DNA from: Primula veris
Lineage: Eukaryota > Streptophyta > Magnoliopsida > Ericales > Primulaceae
Direction of reading: 5' to 3'
Assembly: GCA_963682055.1 (NCBI GenBank)
Contig: OY821749.1
Coordinates: 6,870,336 to 6,934,335, forward strand
DNA length: 64,000 nt
A program made the translations under genes and the position numbers. The notes under the pieces were generated by a model. That model saw only the letters and a program-made list of their open reading frames with translations. It had not been told where the DNA came from and searched no databases. Of the stretch, positions 37,088 through 50,523 are shown in pieces. How positions within the stretch are numbered: position 1 is the stretch's first letter; every line of letters starts with the position of its first letter.

Positions 37088-38976
37088 ATGAGTACTGTAA
37101 ATGAAAGGGATGTAACTGATAAAGATTCGGAAGAAGATCCAGAAGAAGAATATGAAGAAGAATACGAAGAAGAATATGAAGTGTCCGAAGAGGAAACGGA
37201 AGCAGACCCTGAGGAAGAATCAAATGCTGACCTAGTCGAAAAGACAGGTAATTAACTTTCAATGCATGATACTTATTCATTGCATTAGTTAACTGTAAGC
37301 TTGATATGGCATTTACTCGGGTTGATGGTTTATCAGGATCTGCACTTCTAGAAACAGTTGACAAAACTGTTGTTTCTCATGCCCTTGATGTTAAAAATGC
37401 TAAAGGAAAACGAAGACGAAGCAGGTGGGATCTAGAAAGAGATGAAGATGGAAAGGGAAAGGGAAAGAAAATAAGAAAATCAAGGTGGGGTAGTGATGTG
37501 GGGCTAATGAACTCATGCGATGTTATTGATTTACCTGAGTCTATGAGTGATCTTGCAGGTTCCGAGTTATTCGGAAAGTTGAAACAGAAAGTTTTCAATA
37601 TTAATCAAGAGATAGTAAGGTTAGAGGTTCATCATGACAACCTTGTTACTGAAGAGTCCAGGCACAAGCAAAAGGAGAAGCTAGTGACAAAGCGACAGAA
37701 CATATTAAAAGAAATGATTAAACTGACCTCGAAGTTGCACGGAGTTGAAAGAAAGCGAAACGAATTTCTTTGCAAATTTGTCAAGAAAGTGTATGTACCC
37801 GTAAAAGAATATCCGACCTATAACTTTGTCGGCCTGATAATAGGTCCGAGAGGAAATACCCAAAAGAAAATGGAGGTGGAAAGTGGAGCTAGCATCAAAC
37901 TCCGTGGTAAAGGCTCTACTATGAAAGAGCGTAATGTTGATGCCTCTGATGATGAAGACTTGCATGTATATATAGAGGCGCATACGGAAGAATCTCTTGA
38001 CGCTGCTGTAGCAATGGTTGAGAAATTATTAATTCCTTTGGAAGAAGGAAAAAACGAATTTAAGCGAGCACAGTTGGAGGAGCTAGCTAAAATAAACGGG
38101 ACTTTGCACATAAACCAGCGATGTCATGTTTGTAACGACCTAGGTCATCAAGGCATTGTTTGCCCTAATCGCCAGTCTACTTTTGAAAAGGTAACCGCGT
38201 GTACAAAATGCGGAAGCTTTCAACATGGTGTATCTAAATGCCTTGTAAAGACAAAACCCATTAAAGAGATCAATGAGGCAAATCTATATGTTGGGTTTAT
38301 TCCTCAAACTGTTGATGAGAATAGGTTAAAGGAGCTTTTTTGTCCGTTTGGTAAAATCTCGAGAGTTACCGTGTTTATAGACACAGCCACTGGTTTAAAT
38401 AAAGGCTATGGTTTTGTTAATTTCGAAAGTGCTGTAGACGCTGCTGTAGCTGTAAAACATATGAACGGGCATCAAATCGATGGTAAAATGTTAGCTGTTC
38501 GGATAGCTGGTTTGCCACCTCAGCCGAAATTGCCAGTATTGAATCCACTCCCACTTTACCAAAGGCCCATGGGCCCTTGGGTGGTCCCGCCTCCGCCCTT
38601 TCTTTGCCCAAAGCTGCCACCTCAGCTAGGATACCCCACGCTGAACCCAATTCCACCTTATCCTAGTGCTGTTGCTATTCCTCCTATTATAACGAGCCAA
38701 ATGGGTCCTTGGGTGGGACCAACTGGTGCATTCATTAACACTAAGGAGCCACTGGGGCAAAATTCTAACCTTTACTCAAGTAAGGCTACGAATATACCAA
38801 GCCATTTTGACCCTTCTTCCGTACATGAAAAAAAGGGTTTGTATTCCGCTAATGATTTGTCACAGTTTCCCGGTGATCCTGATTACCGTGGCTCATCGTC
38901 ACTTTTTCCAGGAGATCCTAATTTTCGTGGATCCGGTTCTTCATCATTATTTAGCGATTTTGATTTTTCAAAGTAA
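37088..38976 (+). CDS. SF1: Splicing factor 1 / branchpoint-bridging protein (SF1/BBP)
   Basis: Nuclear protein that recognises the intron branch point and contacts U2AF65 during early spliceosome assembly. Two coding exons, 37088-37247 and 37337-38976, give 599 residues. In order: an acidic N-terminus of EEEY repeats (about 15-50); basic SRW motifs (KRRRSRW and RKSRWG, about 76-105), the U2AF-ligand type; an SF1 helix-hairpin; a KH/QUA2 domain with IGPRGNT (about 204-285); two CCHC zinc knuckles (316-329 and 342-355, both CX2CX4HX4C); an RRM (about 369-445) with LYVGFI and KGYGFVNF; and a Pro-rich tail ending in two copies of LFPGDPNFRGS-like sequence. The RRM after the knuckles is the plant SF1 arrangement. 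Arabidopsis SF1 is about 800 residues, so the Pro-rich tail is shorter here. The next gene, SEND1, is convergent. Confidence 0.95.
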
Positions 38977-40638
38977 ATTTCCGGTGCCTAAACTGCCATT
39001 GTCAATGCTACCAAGTACTTGGTTTTGCATATTTTGATAGTAAAGGTATTTGTACCTGTTTCAAGCTGTGCTATGAAAGTTGTTACTTATGGGTAATGAA
39101 TTAGCTCTCCTTCGGAGTAGCTTGTAAATGCCTTTGCCTTGTGTTAAGTGTATATTTTATACAAATACAGGTACTTAAGACCTCATCTGGGGAAACGTAG
39201 CCAGGTTTTGTTTTTTGTGGTGTAAACTTCTCTTATTTTGTGCAAAATCTATGTAACTCGAAAAGTCGCATTGAGAATTTTGTACACCATTGTCTTTGAG
39301 CTTTTATAATCGGACAGAAAAGTAATAAATGAAAGTTATATTTGAAGAACATTATAGGGCTTTGACCTAATTTTGGTTCATTGTTGAAAAATAATGTTGG
39401 TAATCTGTTGCTGTTAAATTTACCAATATAAATTTGCTGCACACGATTACTTGAGAATGCGGAAAAAAAATGTGAAACTATTTCAGCTTATGCATCAAGT
39501 TTAAACAAATCTTTGAGTGAAAGGTATAATTTAGTGAGGGGATTTGTCTTTGAAGTGCTGTATATTCTGAATATGTGTCTTGGAAAATTTACTCAATACA
39601 CAAGAAATTTAACAAGCGTCTTGAGAGTCTCTCAACCGTGGTTAGTATGGAGGAAAACAGAATCGGGAAACGACAAAGTAAACGGAATTGGAAAGAAATG
39701 AAAAAAATCTAAGATTTGACACATGAAATAACGTGAAATGTAAAACGTAGTTGAAAGAGAGTTTTCTAGTAACTATGCTCTGAACTGCACAAACAATTTT
39801 ATTGTATAACTAAACTGTTTAATGCATGGTGTGGTGTACCTTTACAAGTGAGATGAAATCTATTACATTGCACAGCAGTAGTTTTTATCTATTTAATGAA
39901 ATATTAAATATATCTAATCCCTTCCCTTAGCCATACAAATCAGTGAATCACACCCGACCCAGTTACTCAATTCCTCACATATTCATCAATCATCACCACT
40001 TAGCAAAACTCCAACCACCGATCTACAGTTTTAGATCCTTGGAAAAAATGATAAGCATCACATTGAAGAGATTTCTTTGTGGAAACAGTTGTAGGCATCT
40101 CTGGAAACAATTTTCCGATCTCATCAGAAATAATGTTGAAGAGATGTGTTTTATAGTATATCAAAAAACCCGAATTTAATTGAGAACAAATACCCTAAAT
40201 TTGATCTTTGATGGACGTCAAAAGCAAGAAGAAGAGTAGATAAACGAGTGAATGAATGAATCATCTGTGTTCCAGTTCAAGGGTCTGCTAAACGCTTCGA
40301 AGTTCTGTATGAAATAAGATTATCTGTTATGAGAAGAAAAGAGTCTGCAGCTTACCCTAGGCGGCCTCTTTCTGCATATAAAGAAATCTATTTATAGCTA
40401 GATTGACTATCTAGATTTATCAAGTCTTTCTATGGATGTTTAAATAATTAGAGTTATCTACGAACTTATAGGCGGGTCTGAGTGCTTTGAGTCACTTATC
40501 TGAAAGTGGTACTGCTAACAGCCCTTTTCATTGAACACTAATAAAGAACAAAACATACTTGCATAAAGTCTGAAATAATTCACTTACACCAAACGTTTTT
40601 GCAAGAAATAAATACATATCATTCCGTGAGCTATCCCC
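38977..40638. other. Intergenic region between the convergent SF1 and SEND1 3' ends
   Basis: Holds the 3' untranslated regions and AT-rich sequence. Small open frames at 39233-40179 have no recognisable product. No repeat or mobile-element end was identified. Confidence 0.5.
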
Positions 40639-43600
40639 TTAATGGTCCTTAAGGTCTTCTTTGATGCCATCCAAAAACAATCTTAAATTCCTAGCCTTTT
40701 GGGTATGCTCAGGAGATAATTCTATCTCCGAATCGCTCAAGTCAATAATGTCAATGCTTTGAACATCCAAATTTCCTTGTTTTGAAACCCGATGACTTGT
40801 CACGACAGAAGAGGGACTCAAGAGATTGACGACCTCATTTTCCACAAAACTATAATTTTGGTTATTTCGTTTCGGATGAAAAGATAACATGTGTTCGCTC
40901 TCCTCCTCATCTTTCAAATGAAAAGTTTGGCTAGTTGACAGATTTTTGATGGATGCTGAAGCTTTCTTGCTAGTGTTGCTTTCTCGTTCAATATCAAGAA
41001 GTAGATTTTGAAGTTTCTCATCAATTTCTTTGATGGATGTTGTGTGGTCGGATCTTTTAGCTCTTGGTTTTCGGGTATTTGGTTTCTTTGCCTCGGCTCT
41101 TCTCTCCTCGAACTCGTTTATCTTCTCAGGACAGGCACTGGATAAAAGGAAGAGAAATTAAAAATACTAATCTGCTACATCAACAGAACAAGTTTATTCA
41201 CAACGGTCAAGATGTCATGCCAAACAAACACGATACATATTATTAAAGGGTATTCATGAATGTATGAGTTAATAAAATTATACATCTGACAATCCTGCTA
41301 AAACTGTTATATAGATGTGGCACCAGATGTTTCCAGAGACCACGACACAAAAATCTCCGGTAAATAAGACTACTACGATGAATTGTGTTTGGCATCAAAA
41401 GACAAGAAGTTATCAGGAAATTAATATATGACACCACCTAGACACAGCCCTATTCAGAAAAACAGAAAAAGACATTCTTACATAGAGGTAAGTAAGCAAA
41501 ATACAGGAAATACGTATGCTAAGTTGATGCCAAGTCAAATTTTTTAGTCATAAGGAAGGAGTTGGTAACACTTTGCATATAGTCAACACCATACATTTTA
41601 CAATAAGGTCATTCACTTACATATATGGTCAGCATACCTACATAACACAACATAATTATTTCGCATTTGTAAATGTAGTTGCTTATACATATGGTCATTC
41701 ACGTAATCATATTACATGTCGGAAATACATAAATATAAATTAACAACTGCTACCTCTCGATTAGATCAGCTGGTACTATAGAAGTTCCCAACCCGTCCAT
41801 GCTTTCCCATGATACCTCAAAGTGTATCTCTCCCTGTATTTTCCTCTGCTTCACAATAGAGGAAACTGGGCACGTCACAGGCATCTAAATTTAGACAAAT
41901 TCCATAAAGATCAGTAATTTTCCAAAAAGTTGCTCTAAAAGTTATTCTAAATTCTAATTACAAGTACCCTCAGTTGTTTTCACCAGAATATAATGTAAAG
42001 TATGAGATGTGTTAAATTAAATATATGCATCTAATTATGTCCCCCTTCACTGTAGATTGCCTGCCATGTCATATAGAGTTTAACAAATGCTTTTTTCCCA
42101 CCATTTTTGTCCTTACTAGCAGTCATAAGAACCTTAACCAACCTTGAACCGGGGTCTCCGGTTATCTTAATCTTAATAACAATTTAATTGATTAGTAAAC
42201 CACTTTGAGATGTCTCAACATAGATGGAAACTTGCCATATGTTAGATACAATTGAAATAGGACCTATAACAAAACTTTCAAAAAAAACTAGAGGGGTATT
42301 GTTGGTAATCTAGTGAAATAAGTTTAGATGCTTAAAGTTGGCTAGAAACTTCTAACTGGTTTGCTACTTATTTACTATGCGACTTATTTGACAAACAAGT
42401 TGCCACTAACCTAGTTGACAGAGTGAAACGCTTCTAAAAGAAAGATTCCCAGGCTTAAATCTTAGTAACAGCACCTCTATTATAATTCACAGAAATATAT
42501 TATTGCGGTACAGTTAACCATCACAGTTCAGTTATTTAATACCAAACTGTCAATTAGATTGATCGTTCTATTCACTATAACTAGTAAAACCCATGTTAAA
42601 GACTTTGGTAATGAAATAAGACTAGGCAATCGACTGGTAATACTCTGAAAGCACTATGCTAGCAGTAGGTGCAGTACAGCGTTTCAAAGCGTGAGTTTTG
42701 TAAAAACAAATATTTATATCTGTACTAGTAACTATATTGCTAAAATTGCATTAAATAATTCATATGCAATAGGGTTCAATACTTACAGAGGATGAAACAC
42801 ATCATTCGATAAAATTATGCATATATGATAATCTCCAATTTTGTAACGGAAATTTAAACAAGATACAGAAATGCAAATAATAATTAAAAATATGGCTTTA
42901 GAGTATATCATGGTTTCGTAGTTTATGATAAAGTATAGCAAGTTAATGTCAACTCCATTTGATAAGACAGCAAAGCATAACTATTTGTCTTAGCGAGCAA
43001 AATGCGTGATTCAAAGCTTAATAAGCTGTGAGCGTAACAATTATACAACGAAGAGTGGAACTTAAAGGCACTTTGAAGCGTTCATTTTTTAAGCAGACCA
43101 CAATACAAAAGCATAACCATTATGGGTTACAGTTTTCTCCATTTTAAAGAAAGCATAAACTACCTCGTCCAAAGGAAGCTGAACTCCTAGTTCTGATGAG
43201 GTGGTACGCAGATTAGCAAACCGCCTTAATTTTCTTTCAGCAATCTTAGGTAGAATATACTCATCTGAAAAATTAATTCAAAAAGCATTCAGACAGAAAT
43301 AACCAAGGAATGCTATGTTTTTCCCCTGAATGGGCAAAAAGCGTGACATGTCAGGGAAAGAAGTGATGCATACGAATGTAAAAATATAGATGGCAAGGAA
43401 GGGAGGGGGTGTTTTATGCATAAAGACCTGTTTTCTCTGGAGGCCAATTGAAGAACTGAGCACATATCTGCTGAAACCTAGATTTCTGGAAGGAAAACAA
43501 GGCCAGAACCCTACAGAAAAGATTTTTTTTTTTTTTTAAAACTACAAAAGAGTTCCACCCACCAAAAGAGAAACAGCAGCAATTTGATAGTACTACCTGT

Positions 43601-46600
43601 GCACAGCATCTGAGTCAGCAGAATGGCACTTTGGTTTCAGATATGCATCAATTACTTTCAAGAACTGATCTTTCGATAGGACACCATATTCACTCCCTAC
43701 ATAATCAAAATATACATTGCCATTTGACAGAGTTACTATCTGTTAAACATGTTCCTAAGGAAGATATTTTACTGTGGGATCCTATGAGCAACTTTAAATT
43801 CACTATCAAACACTAATTTTAATTTTTTTTACCGTTCATTCTCAATACTTGGTCGGATTCATTTTCTTTGTTTTGGCATCTAACAGTGTCGGACTGCTTC
43901 CTCGAAGACTTTAACTTCCTTGCAAATGACAGTCCTTCTGATGCTAATTTCTGAAGGATAGTTTTGTCACCAACTGATTTTACAACATGGCAAGCAGATT
44001 CCTGCAAAAGTGAAAGAGATAACCCAATAAAAACAGTTACAAAGCGAAAGAAAATAAAATAGAAAACAAGAGGACTTGTCAAGTTGCAGTTATTTAAAAA
44101 AACAACTAAGCTGGATCCTCTGGGGTTTGAAAAAAAATAGGTTTATCCAGTATAGCTTCTAGCTTTCCGGCTAATAAAATAGAAAATCTCAGCATCTAAG
44201 ATGGTCTACCATAGGTAGTCCAGGTTTTAAGCAAGCGTATAAGCTGCAATCATATAAGCTCGGCATTTTATTATGGCAAGAAATGATTATTCAACTTTAC
44301 CGGACCAAACCCTTGAACCCCTGGAGAGTAATCACTGCCGAGAAGAATGGCCAATGCAATCTGAAAAAAAAATAGGTCTTACATTTAGAATTCACTGAAC
44401 TTTACTTTTACCTACTGTGGTATGCGGAGCAGAATAATTTTAAAAAAAAATTGTTTCAAGCTGTACCACAACGTTCTTGTAGACATACCAAGAAATAAAA
44501 AAATTCTCAAGATTTTAACTATGCCCACATTAAATAGTCTGATTTTGACCATTGTTTTCAAAAGAAGTACTCTGGTTTTGACCACTGTTTTCATAAGCAA
44601 CGTGATCGATCCAACTTTTCAATGAGTAAAGTCGAATAGTCAATGTCAAGCAAATTGAGGTCAAAATACAAATTACTTTCCAATAGTCAAGCCAACTATC
44701 ACTTGTTTTCTTCTGGTTTTCCAGTTCAAAATGAAATGGACTAGAAGCAGGGGAGGGGATACGCTAAAACAACTAAATAAATGGCAGTTTTCTTTCTCGG
44801 AGACAGAAATAATTACCAAGGAGTTTCTTCCGAAGCCAAGTTTCTTCTCTATGTCGGCCATTTCATAACAAACAACATAGCCACCATCTCCTGAATTGAA
44901 TCAGTTGCAATAATTTCACATTAAAGAAAACGTTTATAAACTTTGAAAAAATAGAATAAAAATAGAGCAAAGAAACCGGTCAACTGACCGAGGCATATTT
45001 CTCTATACACTGTCCTTGCGCCAAAGAGGAAGGCATCAGAATCTGAAGTGAAACATCCGTCCTGATAACAATATAACAAAATAAGTCGTAATTAACAACA
45101 CCCTATAACTCTCTGCTTTGCGTGTGTGTGCTAGAGAGACATAGAGAAGAGGGATAGAGAGAGGATGTATGTGTGTTCTCAACTTACACATAATGATTCC
45201 GAGTCCAACAAGCCACATTGAGCTTCACCTTCCTCAAGCCTAACAAAAGATTTGGCGGATAAAGTTCAAGTTAAGAAATGAATTTGATACTGAGTTTGTT
45301 TCTTTATATAAAATATGGGTGTTTCAAGTAATCTCATGAAATATTTCATGTCGTTTGTTTGACATATGATGAAAGTTAAACAGAAAATCACGAACTCCAA
45401 AAATGTTGATGATATTGCGTGACTTGGCATCATATCTTTTATTCACAATGTAAGAGTTCATAATAATTTCTTATCTAGTAACAAACAATAAGAATCCCAC
45501 ACAATACTTAAGCCAGATACTTTGAGATCTGGATTGAACAAGTTAGCCTAGTCGAAACAAGGATACAACTATTGAAAATTTCTAAGTATATTTTATCACG
45601 ACAATCGGCCAGTCATCCATGAGGACAACTCATCTTTGGTGGAATTCCACTTTAGAACACATCAGAGATTGAAGTTCAGAAAGTGCCTTATACTGCTCTA
45701 AATATATCTATTCGTACTCTTATAACTGAAAACTAAAAATAGGTTTCTAAAGTAAATTTTATTACCCATCTAAGCAAGGAATCCCCAAAGCCGCACCCAA
45801 AAGTTTGGCTTCTTGTATCATACATGAAAATTCGGATCCCATATTTCTTCGAAGTGAGGACACTTTGCTCGATTTTGTTTCGTCTTGTGTAGCCTGCCTT
45901 AATAATCACATAATCAGATTGTAGATAAGATGTAATTTGAAAAAATTAAAGATATAACCTAACAACACACAGATGAAGACCTTGGTATGATGATCTCACC
46001 TCATTTCTTGGTTTCAAGCGCTGCCTATAAGTGGATAATTTGATAGCAGGGATCGATCCATCTATATAAGTATAAACCCACAATCAAACTCTTTTAAAAC
46101 ATGATAGTCAGGACACCATATACACCATAAACATGAACTCTTCACACACTGAGTGATCAATACCTGTTCTGTAGTTGCTAAAAACAGTAAAGTAATCCCA
46201 CCCGTATGGACTTTTACCCTGGCAAGCATAACCTATGACCTTTTGTAATGAACCCATATTGACTAGAAAAAGAAGTAGAAAACGGATTTAAAGTTAATTG
46301 TCCGTAATCAGAACACTTCGGCGTTTGCTGCCAACTTTGCACACTCAAGGGATCTTTTTGAAAATACCAGAATATTGACTTCCTCCCAATTCATCCCCTA
46401 TCACTATATATATCCAACCAAGTTCAACCATCCATGAGAGGAGGGAAAGAAAATGACCAAGCATTCCATAATTTTAGTGTTAATTGTAACTCCATTCAGC
46501 TTTTAAGTTCCATCTTTTCAGTAATCTTAGCTATCCCACTTCTTGTTTTATCTTGTATCTCTTTGTGTTTCAATTTTATAAATTAGAAAATTTACCCCAA

Positions 46601-48202
46601 AAGGACAAAACCAGTTTCTTTGCTTGGATTTCTCATTTTCTTGTTGATAATGCCCGAAAGTTTACCAGTATCATCTCACTTTCAAGTTTCAAGTTAATCT
46701 TCTATTACAAGCAACGCGATGAACTGTTACAACTAACGAAACATGTATTTCTCACTGTGACACAACCGCCTCTTTTAACAAGTAATGGAAACCCTACTTT
46801 AATTGGTTATTCAAAGAAAAAGTTCATGAGGATTAAATGAAAGTAAACATATTCTTCAACCAATATCTACAAAAAATTGAACAAACTTGACAACTAACAC
46901 TATATATATACATATCATGGTAAGCATAGATTCAAGTTTAAGCATGAAATTCAATTGCGTTATCTTCTTTATAAAAATTAAAAGTTTGTCACCTCCAAGC
47001 TCATAAAGTAAAGCTAACCCGTTATTACTAATAGTGGTGCTTTGGAAACTAAGAGCTTGTTTGGTTGTGGTTCTTTTATCTCTCACCTTCAAAATGTATC
47101 TGGAAATCATAACTAAACAGCAAGATTTTAAGCTTATACAACTAAGTAAAAGCTGGAGTTCATAAAACTGTATGGACACAACTTCTTACCACCTCCAAAA
47201 CTTTCTAAACTGCTTTCAAGATCAGTCTTTAAAGGGCATCTCTTGGTCTAAAAATCGAACCTTTAAAAACAAAACTGCTATTCTCGCCTCTAAAAACTAA
47301 AAGCTGCAGCCAAATGAGCAATGAATATAAACAAACTATTTAAAAATAGAAAATAGAAAGTGAAAGTACCAGTGACTAAGATGAGAGTGCAGTTTAAAGC
47401 AATAAGGGCTCGGAGACGGTGAAAAAGACCCTTGAGGTAAACCTTGTCCTTAAGAGCACAGTGTGATTTGTTCACATTTTGAAGCTGAACTATCCAACAC
47501 GACAAATCTATGCATACCCTTTTGTTCCTAATACCAAAATCACAACATTCATTAATTGATATATATAGTTTTGGAGGGTTAATAATACAATGTAATAAGT
47601 AGGTTATTTACAAAGCACCGCCATGTATAAGAAACTTCTTTAATGGACTAACATGTCGCATCCGACATTTGAAAGTAAACAATTTATTCCAATTCTGAAT
47701 AAGTATAACTTTGTGCTCAATGATCCCTTTTTGATTAAATATGTTGCCATTTGCAAGGTCTATACATACCCTGTAAATTGCAATATATATAATTTTTGGC
47801 TAAATCATGTCCTTAAGAGCACAGTGTGATTTGTTCACATTTTGTTCCTGATACCCAAATCATAACATTCATAAATTATCTGGGTAAATAATAAATAATC
47901 ACAATATGTAAGTAGGTCATGTACAAAACACATCCCCATGTACTTTAAACTTATTTAATCGACTAACCTGTCGTATCCGACATTTGCAAGTAAACAATTT
48001 ATTCCAATTCTAAATAAGTATAAATTTGTGCTTAACGATCCATTTTCTAATGAAATATATTGCAATTTGCAAAGTCTACGGCTATATTGATTATATATAT
48101 GTATATATATAGAGAGAGAGAGGGTGAAAGTTACCGGAGATGGTGAAGAGGAAGAGTTTTTTTGCAAGAATCGAGTATTTCCCATAGATTTTTAACACCC
48201 AT
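40639..48202 (-). CDS. SEND1: SEND1, single-strand DNA endonuclease 1 (Rad2/XPG family, GEN1-like)
   Basis: Structure-selective nuclease of the plant GEN1/SEND1 class; Arabidopsis SEND1 resolves Holliday junctions and works with MUS81 in meiosis. Fourteen exons on the minus strand: 48202-48135, 47527-47370, 46061-46000, 45893-45766, 45239-45188, 45061-44989, 44890-44817, 44360-44301, 44001-43833, 43696-43597, 43510-43428, 43264-43164, 41884-41754, 41137-40639. All have GT-AG borders and consistent phases; the total is 1758 nt, 585 residues. Catalytic signatures are present: VCIDLSCW (Asp30), TDGSIPAIKLSTY (Asp76), LEEGEAQC (Glu142, Glu144), TSDSDAFLFGA (Asp163, Asp165) and LLGSDYSPGVQGFGP (Asp215, start of the helix-two-turn-helix). 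A chromodomain-like segment lies near VSWESMDG. The long last exon is Lys/Ser-rich and poorly conserved, with an acidic IDIIDLSDSE stretch resembling a SUMO-interaction motif. The gene appears intact. Confidence 0.95.
47445..48085 (-). repeat. Tandem duplication carrying a truncated copy of SEND1 exon 2 into intron 1
   Basis: A 36-base stretch of exon 2 (47445-47480, encoding part of NVNKSHCALKD) recurs identically at 47808-47843 inside intron 1. The flanking intron sequence is duplicated too, for example TCCGACATTTG and AAGTAAACAATTTATTCCAA (near 47663 and 47977) and AATAAGTATAA (near 47698 and 48014). Copy A spans about 47445-47778 and copy B about 47808-48085. Copy B has lost the first 43 coding bases of exon 2 but still has an acceptor-like TATCAG before GAACAAAATG; it has no donor, so it should be a dead exon. 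Confidence 0.85.
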
Positions 48203-48222
48203 CAATTCTTCGACTTATTCAG

Positions 48223-48274
<52 letters not shown>

Positions 48275-48919
48275 GGCAAAAGCTTCAATCTTTTTTGAAA
48301 CACAACTACTTACGTTTTTGGAAAAATCATATGGAGTAATTTGAATTAAATATGGTACTAAATAATAATTTTGTATAATTATTCAAAACTTGTCAAATTG
48401 GAAACGGAAACTCCAAACGGTAGGAGAAACGTAGCATAAATTTTACTGAGAACGAGAAACACCGTTATAGTTAAAAATATTAAGATAAAATATATATGAT
48501 ACTTTTATTAAATTTATATGAATTTATTGATTCCAGAATAATAATCCGAAAAAAATATATTAATATCTTATATTTCATGAGATATAATAGTTAAAATATG
48601 AGTAACTAAACAAATAATTTATTAATATATTATATATTCTTTTTTAGTAGCTTGATTTCATAATGTTGTTATGCATTTATTTATAATTGTGTTATGCATG
48701 TGAAAAATGGATAAAATGTCAACTAAGAAATCAGAATTGTGATCGAAAGTTAACTAAGAAACTATTTTCACAAATATTCGGATATCCTTAATCTGTTATA
48801 CTTTATATACTAATTTGAAAATAAAATAAAATGTTGGGAGTTAATGGTAGTTTTGTAATTGTTACAGTCGTTAGATGGTTAAACTTATCAGGTCCCGACC
48901 CTATTCCGCTCCTATATAC

Positions 48920-48950
48920 TTAGGTGGCGAGAAAATTTCTCGCCACCTAA
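48920..48950. repeat. Perfect 31-base palindrome
   Basis: Arms TTAGGTGGCGAGAAA and TTTCTCGCCACCTAA are exact complements around one central A. It lies in a locally GC-rich patch (about 48890-49040) that also contains a small hairpin GTCGGG...CCCGAC near 49004-49020. No transcript or protein-binding function can be assigned. Confidence 0.85.
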
Positions 48951-49466
48951 CCCCATCTAACACCGAACTCCCCCGACCCGAAACAATACATACCCAACTC
49001 TGTCGGGTGTTCTTCCCGACCCGACCAGTCTCGAGATTGGGATTGAGTGTGATTTTTAATATTGTTAGGTATCCGAAATATAATTAAATATATTTAACTT
49101 TTAACTATTCATATAATATATATACCTATATTTCTAATTTTACATATTAAATTAATATTAAGTGTTAACTAGGAGTATTAATTAAAATCTTAATTTATGT
49201 TCTTAATTTTAACTTATCCCCACTTTCTAGGGGATGTACTCTTTATGCTACTTGTTTATAATGTATTTATGTTACCTATTCTTAAATTGTTATTTTTGCT
49301 CTGATATGTGTTACCTGTTTCGCAGTTTTTAATTATGTGTTCATGTTTTTTGGTGATTTAAAAGCAATTGTTATTTTACATATAAATTGATAAACAAACT
49401 AGTTTAGCGGCTTAGCCCTCCCCTATATTTTCAAACCCTAACTCCGCCACTAATGTAATGCGTGCG

Positions 49467-49840
49467 TTTCCGATCTAAGTTGCCCGTCGTGTTTTAAAAT
49501 TATTTCTACGCTTTTTTATTTGTTTTTTTACAATTACGGATAAAAACATTATTAATAGTCTCGAAAATCTTTAGAACTTTCCTTTTACTAGCTATTGACG
49601 TTGATTTTTTTTTTTTTCCTTTTACATCATATATTTTGAATTTAGTGACTTAGGTTTCCGATCTAAGTTGCCCGTCGTGTTTTAAAATTATTTCTACGCT
49701 TTTTTATTTGTTTTTTTACAATTAACGGATAAAAACATTATTAATAGTCTCGAAAATCTTTAGAACTTTCCTTTTACTAGCTATTGACGTTGATTTTTTT
49801 TTTTCCTTTTACATCATATATTTTGAATTTAGTGACTTAC
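49467..49840. repeat. Tandem duplication, 188-bp unit, two nearly identical copies
   Basis: Copy 1 (49467-49654) and copy 2 (49655-49840) both start TTTCCGATCTAAGTTGCCCG and end TTTTGAATTTAGTGACTTA. The visible differences are a one-base indel in ACAATTA(A)CGG and different T-run lengths, so the duplication is recent. No coding content. Confidence 0.95.
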
Positions 49841-50523
49841 TTGAACATGATGTACATGAATCGTACCTAGTGTGTCCTTGATTGCTAATGAGACATTGAA
49901 CAGTGTATAATGTGCAATACTGTTATAGTACGTAGTATGGTACCTAAAGAGATCTAGATAAAGATCATGTTTAGCAGTTTATGTGTCCATGTGTGCATGT
50001 GGCAGACAAATGATAGAAAATTTCCTTGTTATTAAAGTACGAAGAATACGTGAATTTGCTTTTGCACATAACTACACAAGATTCATCAATAAATACATCA
50101 ACTTTATATTTTTCGGCAATTTAGTATACTAGGATATGGAATAAAATATAATACATACACCTCAGACGCTCATATATATAATTACTTGCAATTAACCAAA
50201 AACTCTATAACATAATTTTAAATTGCAAATCTACCAATAATTTGTGAATTGTAAATATTATGTCCCGTTTTACTATTTTTTGGGTTGTATCACATAATGA
50301 AGAACGTTTAATAATAATGATATTTTTTACAATCAAACAGCAGCTAGTTTATAAACAAGCTGTGGAATCTCCCATACTTTTTTACCGAACACATGGGAAA
50401 AAGATGGGCGAAAGTCTTGTGTTAAAAGATACAAAAAGCAAACCCCTACAAATATTATAACAAAAATACTCCCAACAGTCAAATCTCTCATTCTCATACA
50501 CTCACACTTTCACTCTCTTTGTG

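Larger units (their letters stand above)
48203..50523. other. Divergent intergenic region between SEND1 and MSBP
   Basis: Head-to-head spacer of 2.3 kb that should hold both promoters. Next to the SEND1 start is a (TA)n then (GA)n microsatellite (about 48221-48274), which reads as a CT-rich leader on the minus strand. A GC-richer island with a 31-base palindrome is at 48920-48950, and a 188-bp tandem duplication at 49467-49840. The MSBP leader is CT/CA-rich (50481-50520). The frame at 50260-50460 has no recognisable product. Confidence 0.5.

Noticed and set aside
50260..50460. 66-codon frame upstream of MSBP
   Set aside because: No family resemblance; lies in the expected MSBP promoter and is AT-rich.
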